A stretch of 64,000 nt of DNA from Bathymodiolus brooksi (lineage: Eukaryota > Mollusca > Bivalvia > Mytilida > Modiolidae). The stretch is from assembly GCA_963680875.1 (NCBI GenBank), contig OY804588.1, forward strand, positions 77,648,829-77,712,828, given 5' to 3'. A program made the translations under genes and the position numbers. Position 1 is the stretch's first letter. Each line of letters begins with the position of its first letter. Positions 51,201 through 63,500 of this stretch are shown one piece after another. The notes beneath the pieces are model-generated. The model had not been told where the DNA came from, made no database searches, and saw nothing but the letters and a program-made list of their open reading frames with translations.

Positions 51201-52846
51201 ACCAAAGGGTTAGGACCTAAACATTGTCACAAACCAAAGGGTTAGACCTAAACACTCACAAACCAAAGGGTTAGGGCCTTAAGACTGTCACAAACCAAAG
51301 GATTAGGGCCTAAACACTGTCACAAACCAAAGGGTTAGGGCCTAAACACTGTCACAAACCAAAGGGTTAGGGCCTTAAGACTGTCACAAACCAAAGGATT
51401 AGGGCCTAAACACTGTCACAAACCAAAGGGTTAGGGTCTAACCACTGTCACAAACCAAAGGGTTAGGGCCTAAACAATGTCACAAACCAAAGGGTTAGAC
51501 CTAAACACTGTCACAAACCAAAGGGTTAGGACCTAAACACTGTCACAAACCAAAGGATTATGGCCTAACACTGTCACAAACCAAAGGGTTAGGGCCTAAA
51601 CATTATCACAAACCAAAGGGTTAGACCTCAACACTCACATACCAAAGGGTTAGGGCCTAAACACTGTCACAAACCATCGGGTGAGGGCCTAAACACTTTC
51701 ACAAACCAACGGGTTAAGGCCTAAACACTGTCACAAACCAAAAGGTTAGGACCTAAACACTGTCACAAACCAAAGGGTTAGGGCCTAATCACTGTCACAA
51801 ACCAAAAGTTTAGGACCTAAACACTATCACAAACCAAAGGGTCAGGGCCTAAACACTGTCACAAACCAAAGGGTCAGAGCCTAAACACTGTCACAAACCA
51901 AAGTATTAGGGCCTAAACACTGTTGCAAACCAAAGGGTTAGGGCCTAAACACTGTCACAAACCAAAGGGTTAGGGCCTAAACACTCACAAACCAAAGGGT
52001 TAGGGCCTAAACACTGTCACAAACCAAAGGGTTAGCTCCTAAACACTGTCACAAACCAAAGGGTTAGGGCCTAAACAGTCACAAACCAAAGGGTTAGGGC
52101 CTAAACACTGTCACAAACCAAAGAGTTAGGGCCTTAAGACTGTTACAAACCAAAGGATTAGGGCCTAAACATTGTCACAAACCAAAGGGTTAGGGCCTAA
52201 ACGCGGTCACAAACCAAAAGGTTAGGGCTTAAACATTGTCACAAACCAAAGGGCTAGGGCCTAAACACTGTCACAAACCAAAGGGTTAGGGCCTAAACAG
52301 TCACAAAACAAAGGGTTAGGGCTAAACAGTCACAAACCAAAGGGTTAGGGCCTAAACACTGTCACAAACTAAAGGGTTAGGGCCTAAACTCTGTCACAAA
52401 CCAAAGGGTTAGGACCTAAACATTGTCACAAACCAAAGGGTTAGACCTAAACACTGTCACAAACCAAAGGGTTAGGGCCTTAAGACTGTCACAAACCAAA
52501 GGATTAGGGCCTACACACTGTCACAAACCAAAGGGTTAGGGCCTAAACACTGTCACAAACCAAAGGGTTAGGGCCTAAATACTGTCACAAACCAAAGGGT
52601 TAGGGCATAAACACTGTCACAAACCAAAGGGTTAGGGCCTAAACATTGACACAAACCAAAGGGTTAGGGCCTAAACACTGTCACAAACCAAAGGGTTAGG
52701 GCATAAACACTGTCACAAACCAAAGGGTTAGGGCCTAAACACTGTCACAAACCAAAGGGTTAGGGCCTTAAGACTGTCACAAACCAAAGGATTATGGCCT
52801 AAACACTGTCACAAACCAAAGGGTTAGGGCCTAAACACTGTCACAA
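51201..52846. repeat. 1,646-bp higher-order unit, copy 2
   Basis: This is the tandem copy of 49,555-51,200, with no indel detected between marker pairs. Visible differences are few: TTATGGCC near 51,560 (TTAGGGCC in copy 1), AAGTATTAGGG near 51,902 (AAGGATTAGGG) and TTAGACCTAAAC near 51,490 versus TTAGACTTAAAC near 49,853. It is among the youngest-looking duplications here. Confidence 0.92.
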
Positions 52847-55800
52847 ACCAAAGGGTTAGGGCCTAAATACTGTCACAAACCAAAGGGTTAGGGCCTAAAC
52901 ACGGTCACAAACCAAAGGGTTTCGGCATAAACACTCACAAACCAACGGATTATGGCCTAAACACTGTCGCAATCCAAAGGGTTAGGGCCTAACCACTGTC
53001 ACAAACCAAAGGGTAAGGGCTTAAACACTGTCACAAACCAAAGGGTTAGGGCCTAAACACTGTCACAAACCAAAGGGTTAGGGCCTAAACGCTGTCACAA
53101 ACCAAAGGGTTAGGGCCTAAACACTGTCACATACCAATGGGTTAGGGCCTAAACATTGTCATAAACCAAAGGGTTATGGCCTAAACATTGTCACAAACCA
53201 AAGGATTAGGGCCTAAACACTTTCACAAACCAAAGGGTTAGGGCCTAAACAATGTCACAAACCAAAGGGTTAGACCTAAACACTTGTCACAAACCAAAGA
53301 ATTAGGACCTAAACACTGTCACAAACCAAAGGATTAGGGCCTAAACACTGTCACAAACCAAAGGGTTAGGGCCTAAACATTATCACAAACCAAAGGGTTA
53401 GGACATAAACACTGTCACAAACCAAAGGGTTAGGGCCTAAACACTCACAAACCAAAGGGTTAGGGCCTAAACACTCACAAACCAAAGGGTTAGGGCCTAA
53501 ACACTGTCACAAACCAAAGGGTTAGCTCCTAAACACTGTCACAAACCAAAGGGTTAGGGCCTAAACATTGTCACAAACCAAAGGGTTAGGGCCTAAACGC
53601 GGTCACAAACCAAAGGGTTAGGGCTTAAACATTGTCACAAACCAAAGTGCTAGGGCCTAAACACTGTCACAAACCAAAGGGTTAGGGCCTTAAGACTGTT
53701 ACAAACCAAAGGATTAGGGCCTAAACACGGTCACAAACCAAAGGGTTAGGGCCTAAACACTCACAAACCAACGGGTTAGGGCCTAAACGCTGTCGTAAAC
53801 CAAAGGGTTAGGGCCTAAACAGTCAAAAAACAAAGGGTTAGGGCCTAAACAGTCACAAACCAAAGGGTTAGGGCCTAAACACTGTCACAAACCAAAGGGT
53901 TAGGGCCTAAACTCTGTCACAAACCAAAGGGTTAGGACCTAAACATTGTCACAAACTAAAGGGTTAGACCTAAACACTGTCACAAACCAAAGGGTTAGGG
54001 CCTTAAGACTGTCACAAACCAAAGGATTAGGGCCTAAACACTGACACAAACCAAAGGGTTAGGGCCTAAACACTGTCACAAACCAAAGGGTTAGGGCCTA
54101 AATACTGTCACAAACCAAAGGGTTAGGGCATAAACACTGTCACAAACCAAAGGGTTAGGACCTAAACATTGTCACAAACCAAAGGGTTAGACCTAAACAC
54201 TGTCACAAACCAAAGGGTTAGGGCCTTAAGACTGTCACAAACCAAAGGATTAGGGCCTAAACACTGTCACAAACCAAAGGGTTAGGGCCTAAACACTGTC
54301 ACAAACCAAAGGGTTAGGGCCTTAAGACTGTCACAAACCAAAGGATTAGGGTCTAAACACTGTCACAAACCAAAGGGTTAGGGCCTAAACACTGTCACAT
54401 ACCAAAGGGTTAGGGCCTAAACATTGTCACAAACCAAAGGGTTATGGCCTAAACATTGTCACAAATCAAAGGATTAGGGCCTAAACATTATCACAAACCA
54501 AAGGGTTAGGACCTAAACACTAACAAACCAAAGGGTTAGGGCCTAAACAATGTCACAAACCAAAGGGTTATCTCCTAAACACTGTCACAAACCAAAGGGT
54601 TAGGGCCTAAACAGTCACAAACCAAAGGGTTAGGGCCTAAACACTGTCACAAACCAAAGGGTTAGGGCCTTAAGACTGTTACAAACCAAAGGATTAGGGC
54701 CTAAACATTGTCACAAACCAAAGGGTTAGGGCCTAAACGCGGTCACAAACCAGAGGGTTAGGGCTTAAACATTGTCACAAACCAAAGGGATAGGGCCTAA
54801 ACACTGTCACAAACCAAAGGGTTAGGGCCTTAAGACTGTTACAAACCAAAGGATTAGGGCCTAAACACGGTCACAAACCAAAGGGTTAGGGCCTAAACAC
54901 TCACAAACCAACGGGTTAGGGCCTAAACAGTCACAAACCAAAGGGTTAGGGCCTAAACACTGTCACAAACCAAAGGATTAGGGCCTAACACTGTCACAAA
55001 CCAAAGGGTTAGGGCCTAAACATTATCACAAACCAAAGGGTTAGACCTCAACACTGTCACATACCAAAGGGTTAGGGCCTAAACACTGTCACAAACCATC
55101 GGGTGAGGGCCTAAACACTTTCACAAACCAACGGGTTAAGGCCTAAACACTGTCACAAACCAAAAGGTTAGGACCTAAACACTGTCACAAACCAAAGGGT
55201 TAGGGCCTAAACACTGTCACAAACCAAAAGTTTAGGACCTAAACACTATCACAAACCAAAGGGTCAGGGCCTAAACACTGTCACAAACCAAAGGGTCAGA
55301 GCCTAAACACTGTCACAAACCAAAGGGTTAGGGCCTAAACACTGTTGCAAACCAAAGGGTTAGGGCCTAAACACTGTCACAAACCAAAGGGTTAGGGCCT
55401 AAACACTCACAAACCAAAGGGTTAGGGCCTAAACACTGTCACAAACCAAAGGGTTAGCTCCTAAACACTGTCACAAACCAAAGGGTTAGGGCCTAAAAAG
55501 TCACAAACCAAAGGGTTAGGGCCTAAACACTGTCACAAACCAAAGGGTTAGGGCCTTAAGACTGTTACAAACCAAAGGATTAGGGCCTAAACATTGTCAC
55601 AAACCAAAGGGTTAGGGCCTAAACGCGGTCACAAACCAAAGGGTTAGGGCTTAAACATTGTCACAAACCAAAGGGCTAGGGCCTAAACACTGTCACAAAC
55701 CAAAGGGTTAGGGCCTTAAGACTGTTACAAACCAAAGGATTAGGGCCTAAACACGGTCACAAACTAAAGGGTTAGGGCCTAAACACTCACAAACCAAAGG

Positions 55801-56019
55801 GTTAGGGCCTAAACAGTCACAAAACAAAGGGTTAGGGCCTTAAACAGTCACAAACCAAAGGGTTAGGGCCTAAACACTGTCACAAACCAAAGGGTTAGGG
55901 CCTAAACTCTGTCACAAACCAAAGGGTTAGGACCTAAACATTGTCACAAACCAAAGGGTTAGACCTAACCACTGTCACAAACCAAAGGGTTAGGGCCTTA
56001 AGACTGTCACAAACCAAAG
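52690..56019. repeat. Duplicated 3.3-kb segment, upstream copy
   Basis: This segment matches 60,579-64,000. Markers GCATAAACAC 52,701 and 60,590, ATTATGGCC 52,791 and 60,680, and CATACCAATGGG 53,131 and 61,020 have offset 7,889. AACTAAAGGG 55,762 and CATCGGG 55,098 match at offset 7,981. The step of 92 is explained by a 94-bp (three-monomer) run present only downstream near 61,455, less a GT loss near 62,184. Confidence 0.9.
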
Positions 56020-56603
56020 GATTAGGGCCTAAACACTGTCACAAACCAAAGGGTTAGGGCCTAAACACTGTCAAAAACCAAAGGGTTAGGGCCTTAATAC
56101 TGTCACAAACCAAAGGGTTAGGGCATAAACACTGTCACCAACCAAAGGGTTAGGGCCTAAACACTGTCACAAACCAAAGGGTTAGGGCCTAAACACTGTC
56201 ACAAACCAAAGGGTTAGGGCCTAAACTCTGTCACAAACCAAAGGGTTAGGACCTAAACATTGTCACAAACCAAAGGGTTAGACCTAAACACTGTCACAAA
56301 CCAAAGGGTTAGGGCCTTAAGACTGTCACAAACCAAAGGATTAGGGCCTAAACACTGTCACAAACCAAAGGGTTAGGGCCTAAACACTGTCACAAACCAA
56401 AGGGTTATGGCCTAAATACTGTCAGAAACCAAAGGGTTAGGGCATAAACACTGTCACAAACCAAAGGGTTAGGGCCTAAACATTGACACAAACCAAAGGG
56501 TTAGGGCCTAAACACTCACAAACCAAAGGGTTAGGGCATAAACACTGTCACAAACCAAAGGGTTAGGGCCTAAACACTGTCACAAACCAAAGGGTTAGGG
56601 CCT

Positions 56604-56855
56604 AATCACTGTCACAAACCAAAGAGCTAGGGCCTAAACACTCACAAACCAAAGGGTTATAGCCTTAACACTGTCACAAACCAAAGGGATAGGGCCTTAA
56701 GACTGTCACAAACCAAAAGGATTAGGGCCTAAACACGTCACAAACCAAAGGGTTTCGGCATAAACACTCACAAACCAACGGATTATGGCCTAAACACTGT
56801 CGCAATCCAAAGGGTTAGGGCCTAACCACTGTCACAAACCAAAGGGTTAGCGCCT
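56604..56855. repeat. 252-bp tandem duplication, copy 1
   Basis: Eight monomers, from AATCACTGTC with AAGAGCTAGG through TTATAGCC, GGGATAGGG, AACACGTCAC and an R cassette, are repeated immediately downstream. Copy 1 is 2 bp shorter because of an AACACTCAC join. Confidence 0.9.
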
Positions 56856-57109
56856 AATCACTGTCACAAACCAAAGAGCTAGGACCTAAACACTGTCACA
56901 AACCAAAGGGTTATAGCCTTAACACTGTCACAAACCAAAGGGATAGGGCCTTAAGACTGTCACAAACCAAAAGGATTAGGGCCTAAACACGTCACAAACC
57001 AAAGGGTTTCGGCATAAACACTCACAAACCAACGGATTATGGCCTAAACACTGTCGCAATCCAAAGGGTTAGGGCCTAACCACTGTCACAAACCAAAGGG
57101 TTAGGGCCT
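56856..57109. repeat. 254-bp tandem duplication, copy 2
   Basis: This second copy is joined to the first by TTAGCGCC, where the other copies have TTAGGGCC. It carries GAGCTAGGACC where copy 1 has GAGCTAGGGCC. Confidence 0.9.
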
Positions 57110-57366
57110 AAACACTGTCACATACCAAAGGGTTAGGGCCTAAACATTGTCACAAACCAAAGGGTTAGGACCTAAACACTGTCACAAACCAAAGGATTAG
57201 GGCCTAAACACTGTCACAAACCAAAGGGTTAGGGCCTAAACATTATCACAAACCAAAGGGTTATGGCCTAAACATTGTCACAAACCAAAGGATTAGGGCC
57301 TAAACATTATCACAAACCAAAGGGTTAGGACCTAAACACTAACAAACCAAAGGGTTAGGGCCTAAA

Positions 57367-60000
57367 CACTGTCACATACCAAAGGGTTAGGGCCTAAACA
57401 TTGTCACAAACCAAAGGGTTATGGCCTAAACATTGTCACAAACCAAAGGATTAGGGCCTAAACATTATCACAAACCAAAGGGTTAGGACCTAAACACTAA
57501 CAAACCAAAGGGTTAGGGCCTAAACAATGTCACAAACCAAAGGGTTATCTCCTAAACACTGTCACAAACCAAAGGGTTAGGGCCTAAACAGTCACAAACC
57601 AAAGGGTTAGGGCCTAAACACTGTCACAAACCAAAGGGTTAGGGCCTTAAGACTGTTACAAACCAAAGGATTAGGGCCTAAACATTGTCACAAACCAAAG
57701 GGTTAGGGCCTAAACGCGGTCACAAACCAAAGGGTTAGGGCTTAAACATTGTCACAAACCAAAGGGATAGGGCCTAAACACTGTCACAAACCAAAGGGTT
57801 AGGGCCTTAAGACTGTTACAAACCAAAGGATTAGGGCCTAAACACGGTCACAAACCAAAGGGTTAGGGCCTAAACACTCACAAACCAACGGGTTAGGGCC
57901 TAAACAGTCACAAACCAAAGGGTTAGGGCCTAAACACTGTCACAAACCAAAGGATTAGGGCCTAACACTGTCACAAACCAAAGGGTTAGGGCCTAAACAT
58001 TATCACAAACCAAAGGGTTAGACCTCAACACTGTCACATACCAAAGGGTTAGGGCCTAAACACTGTCACAAACCATCGGGTGAGGGCCTAAACACTTTCA
58101 CAAACCAACGGGTTAAGGCCTAAACACTGTCACAAACCAAAAGGTTAGGACCTAAACACTGTCACAAACCAAAGGGTTAGGGCCTAAACACTGTCACAAA
58201 CCAAAAGTTTAGGACCTAAACACTATCACAAACCAAAGGGTCAGGGCCTAAACACTGTCACAAACCAAAGGGTCAGAGCCTAAACACTGTCACAAACCAA
58301 AGGGTTAGGGCCTAAACACTGTTGCAAACCAAAGGGTTAGGGCCTAAACACTGTCACAAACCAAAGGGTTAGGGCCTAAACACTCACAAACCAAAGGGTT
58401 AGGGCCTAAACACTGTCACAAACCAAAGGGTTAGCTCCTAAACACTGTCACAAACCAAAGGGTTAGGGCCTAAAAAGTCACAAACCAAAGGGTTAGGGCC
58501 TAAACACTGTCACAAACCAAAGGGTTAGGGCCTTAAGACTGTTACAAACCAAAGGATTAGGGCCTAAACACGGTCACAAACCAAAGGGTTAGGGCCTAAA
58601 CACTCACAAACCAACGGGTTAGGGCCTAAACGCTGTCGCAAACCAAAGGGTTAGGGCCTAAACAGTCACAAAACAAAGGGTTAGGGCCTAAACAGTCACA
58701 AACCAAAGGGTTAGGGCCTAAACACTGTCACAAACCAAAGGGTTAGGGCCTAAACTCTGTCACAAACCAAAGGGTTAGGACCTAAACATTGTCACAAACC
58801 AAAGGGTTAGGGCCTAAACACTGTCAAAAACCAAAGGGTTAGGGCCTAAATACTGTCACAAACCAAAGGGTTAGGGCATAAACACTGTCACAAACCAAAG
58901 GGTTAGGGCCTAAACACTGTCACAAACCAAAGGGTTAGGGCCTAAACACTGTCACAAACCAAAGGGTTAGGGCCTAAACTCTGTCACAAACCAAAGGGTT
59001 AGGACCTAAACATTGTCACAAACCAAAGGGTTAGACCTAAACACTGTCACAAACCAAAGGGTTAGGGCCTTAAGACTGTCACAAACCAAAGGATTAGGGC
59101 CTAAACACTGTCACAAACCAAAGGGTTAGGGCCTAAACACTGTCACAAACCAAAGGGTTAGGGCCTAAATACTGTCAGAAACCAAAGGGTTAGGGCATAA
59201 ACACTGTCACAAACCAAAGGGTTAGGGCCTAAACATTGACACAAACCAAAGGGTTAGGGCATAAACACTGTCACAAACCAAAGGGTTAGGGCCTAAACAC
59301 TGTCACAAACCAAAGGGTTAGGGCCTAATCACTGTCACAAACCAAAGAGCTAGGGCCTAAACACTCACAAACCAAAGGGTTATAGCCTTAACACTGTCAC
59401 AAACCAAAGGGATAGGGCCTTAAGACTGTCACAAACCAAAAGGATTAGGGCCTAAACACGTCACAAACCAAAGGGTTTCGGCATAAACACTCACAAACCA
59501 ACGGATTATGGCCTAAACACTGTCGCAATCCAAAGGGTTAGGGCCTAACCACTGTCACAAACCAAAGGGTTAGGGCCTAATCACTGTCACAAACCAAAGA
59601 GCTAGGGCCTAAACACTGTCACAAACCAAAGGGTTATAGCCTTAACACTGTCACAAACCAAAGGGATAGGGCCTTAAGACTGTCACAAACCAAAAGGATT
59701 AGGGCCTAAACACGTCACAAACCAAAGGGTTTCGGCATAAACACTCACAAACCAACGGATTATGGCCTAAACACTGTCGCAATCCAAAGGGTTAGGGCCT
59801 AACCACTGTCACAAACCAAAGGGTTAGGGCCTAAACACTGTCACATACCAAAGGGTTAGGGCCTAAACATTGTCACAAACCAAAGGGTTAGGACCTAAAC
59901 ACTGTCACAAACCAAAGGATTAGGGCCTAAACACTGTCACAAACCAAAGGGTTAGGGCCTAAACATTATCACAAACCAAAGGGTTAGGACATAAACACTG
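57367..60000. repeat. 2.7-kb higher-order unit, copy 2
   Basis: This is the tandem copy of 54,390-57,366, shortened by lost monomer runs. Near 58,560 the P cassette jumps from the first TTAAGACTGTTAC directly to AACACGGTC, so the GCGGTC monomers are missing. The 252/254-bp doublet is retained at 59,327-59,832. Confidence 0.86.
59327..59832. repeat. 252/254-bp doublet in the second 2.7-kb copy
   Basis: AATCACTGTC starts at 59,327 and 59,579, exactly 2,723 bp from the matching starts at 56,604 and 56,856. The doublet therefore existed before the larger block was duplicated. The join here reads TTAGGGCC, unlike TTAGCGCC in the upstream block. Confidence 0.88.
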
Positions 60001-60578
60001 TCATAAACCAAAGGGTTAGGGCCTAAACACTGTCACAAACCAAAGGGTTAGGGCCTTAAGACTGTTACAAACCAAAGGATTAGGGCCTAAACATTGTCAA
60101 AAACCAAAGGGTTAGGGCCTATACGCGGTCACAAACCAAAGGGTTAGGGCTTAAACAATGTCACAAACCAAAGGGCTAGGGCCTAAACACTGTCACAAAC
60201 CAAAGGGTTAGGGCCTAAACACGGTCACAAACCAAAGGGTTAGGGCCTAAACACTCACAAACCAAAGGGTTAGGGCCTAAACAGTCACAAAACAAAGGGT
60301 TAGGGCCTAAACAGTCACAAACCAAAGGGTTAGGGCCTAAACACTGTCACAAACCAAAGGGTTAGGGCCTAAACTCTGTCACAAACCAAAGGGTTAGGAC
60401 CTAAACATTGTCACAAACCAAAGGGTTAGACCTAAACACTGTCACAAACCAAAGGATTAGGGCCTAAACACTGTCACAAACCAAAGGGTTAGGACCTAAA
60501 CACTGTCACAAACCAAAGGGTTAGGGCCTAAATACTGTCACAAACCAAAGGGTTAGGGCATAAACACTGTCACAAACC

Positions 60579-63500
60579 AAAGGGTTAGGGCATAAACACT
60601 GTCACAAACCAAAGGGTTAGGGCCTAAACACTGTCACAAACCAAAGGGTTAGGGCCTTAAGACTGTCACAAACCAAAGGATTATGGCCTAAACACTGTCA
60701 CAAACCAAAGGGTTAGGGCCTAAACACTGTCACAAACCAAAGGGTTAGGGCCTAAATACTGTCACAAACCAAAGGGTTAGGGCCTAAACACGGTCACAAA
60801 CCAAAGGGTTTCGGCATAAACACTCACAAACCAACGGATTATGGCCTAAACACTGTCGCAATCCAAAGGGTTAGGGCCTAACCACTGTCACAAACCAAAG
60901 GGTAAGGGCTTAAACACTGTCACAAACCAAAGGGTTAGGGCCTAAACACTGTCACAAACCAAAGGGTTAGGGCCTAAACGCTGTCACAAACCAAAGGGTT
61001 AGGGCCTAAACACTGTCACATACCAATGGGTTAGGGCCTAAACATTGTCATAAACCAAAGGGTTATGGCCTAAACATTGTCACAAACCAAAGGATTAGGG
61101 CCTAAACACTTTCACAAACCAAAGGGTTAGGGCCTAAACAATGTCACAAACCAAAGGGTTAGACCTAAACACTTGTCACAAACCAAAGAATTAGGACCTA
61201 AACACTGTCACAAACCAAAGGATTAGGGCCTAAACACTGTCACAAACCAAAGGGTTAGGGCCTAAACATTATCACAAACCAAAGGGTTAGGACATAAACA
61301 CTGTCACAAACCAAAGGGTTAGGGCCTAAACACTCACAAACCAAAGGGTTAGGGCCTAAACACTCACAAACCAAAGGGTTAGGGCCTAAACACTGTCACA
61401 AACCAAAGGGTTAGCTCCTAAACACTGTCACAAACCAAAGGGTTAGGGCCTAAACAGTCACAAACCAAAGGGTTAGGGCCTAAACACTGTCACAAACCAA
61501 AGGGTTAGGGCCTTAAGACTGTTACAAACCAAAGGATTAGGGCCTAAACATTGTCACAAACCAAAGGGTTAGGGCCTAAACGCGGTCACAAACCAAAGGG
61601 TTAGGGCTTAAACATTGTCACAAACCAAAGTGCTAGGGCCTAAACACTGTCACAAACCAAAGGGTTAGGGCCTTAAGACTGTTACAAACCAAAGGATTAG
61701 GGCCTAAACACGGTCACAAACCAAAGGGTTAGGGCCTAAACACTCACAAACCAACGGGTTAGGGCCTAAACGCTGTCGTAAACCAAAGGGTTAGGGCCTA
61801 AACAGTCAAAAAACAAAGGGTTAGGGCCTAAACAGTCACAAACCAAAGGGTTAGGGCCTAAACACTGTCACAAACCAAAGGGTTAGGGCCTAAACTCTGT
61901 CACAAACCAAAGGGTTAGGACCTAAACATTGTCACAAACTAAAGGGTTAGACCTAAACACTGTCACAAACCAAAGGGTTAGGGCCTTAAGACTGTCACAA
62001 ACCAAAGGATTAGGGCCTAAACACTGACACAAACCAAAGGGTTAGGGCCTAAACACTGTCACAAACCAAAGGGTTAGGGCCTAAATACTGTCACAAACCA
62101 AAGGGTTAGGGCATAAACACTGTCACAAACCAAAGGGTTAGGACCTAAACATTGTCACAAACCAAAGGGTTAGACCTAAACACTCACAAACCAAAGGGTT
62201 AGGGCCTTAAGACTGTCACAAACCAAAGGATTAGGGCCTAAACACTGTCACAAACCAAAGGGTTAGGGCCTAAACACTGTCACAAACCAAAGGGTTAGGG
62301 CCTTAAGACTGTCACAAACCAAAGGATTAGGGTCTAAACACTGTCACAAACCAAAGGGTTAGGGCCTAAACACTGTCACATACCAAAGGGTTAGGGCCTA
62401 AACATTGTCACAAACCAAAGGGTTATGGCCTAAACATTGTCACAAATCAAAGGATTAGGGCCTAAACATTATCACAAACCAAAGGGTTAGGACCTAAACA
62501 CTAACAAACCAAAGGGTTAGGGCCTAAACAATGTCACAAACCAAAGGGTTATCTCCTAAACACTGTCACAAACCAAAGGGTTAGGGCCTAAACAGTCACA
62601 AACCAAAGGGTTAGGGCCTAAACACTGTCACAAACCAAAGGGTTAGGGCCTTAAGACTGTTACAAACCAAAGGATTAGGGCCTAAACATTGTCACAAACC
62701 AAAGGGTTAGGGCCTAAACGCGGTCACAAACCAGAGGGTTAGGGCTTAAACATTGTCACAAACCAAAGGGATAGGGCCTAAACACTGTCACAAACCAAAG
62801 GGTTAGGGCCTTAAGACTGTTACAAACCAAAGGATTAGGGCCTAAACACGGTCACAAACCAAAGGGTTAGGGCCTAAACACTCACAAACCAACGGGTTAG
62901 GGCCTAAACAGTCACAAACCAAAGGGTTAGGGCCTAAACACTGTCACAAACCAAAGGATTAGGGCCTAACACTGTCACAAACCAAAGGGTTAGGGCCTAA
63001 ACATTATCACAAACCAAAGGGTTAGACCTCAACACTGTCACATACCAAAGGGTTAGGGCCTAAACACTGTCACAAACCATCGGGTGAGGGCCTAAACACT
63101 TTCACAAACCAACGGGTTAAGGCCTAAACACTGTCACAAACCAAAAGGTTAGGACCTAAACACTGTCACAAACCAAAGGGTTAGGGCCTAAACACTGTCA
63201 CAAACCAAAAGTTTAGGACCTAAACACTATCACAAACCAAAGGGTCAGGGCCTAAACACTGTCACAAACCAAAGGGTCAGAGCCTAAACACTGTCACAAA
63301 CCAAAGGGTTAGGGCCTAAACACTGTTGCAAACCAAAGGGTTAGGGCCTAAACACTGTCACAAACCAAAGGGTTAGGGCCTAAACACTCACAAACCAAAG
63401 GGTTAGGGCCTAAACACTGTCACAAACCAAAGGGTTAGCTCCTAAACACTGTCACAAACCAAAGGGTTAGGGCCTAAAAAGTCACAAACCAAAGGGTTAG

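Larger units (their letters stand above)
54390..57366. repeat. 2.98-kb higher-order unit, copy 1
   Basis: This block is repeated from 57,367. It starts at a CACATACC monomer followed by TTATGGCC, AACATTATC and the short AACACTAACAAACC unit. Marker pairs are CATCGGG 55,098 and 58,074 (offset 2,976), TTTAGGACC 55,231 and 58,208 (2,977), and AACACGTCAC 56,731 and 59,454 and 56,985 and 59,708 (2,723). The 254-bp fall in offset reflects monomer runs missing from copy 2 between about 58,560 and 59,250. Confidence 0.87.
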
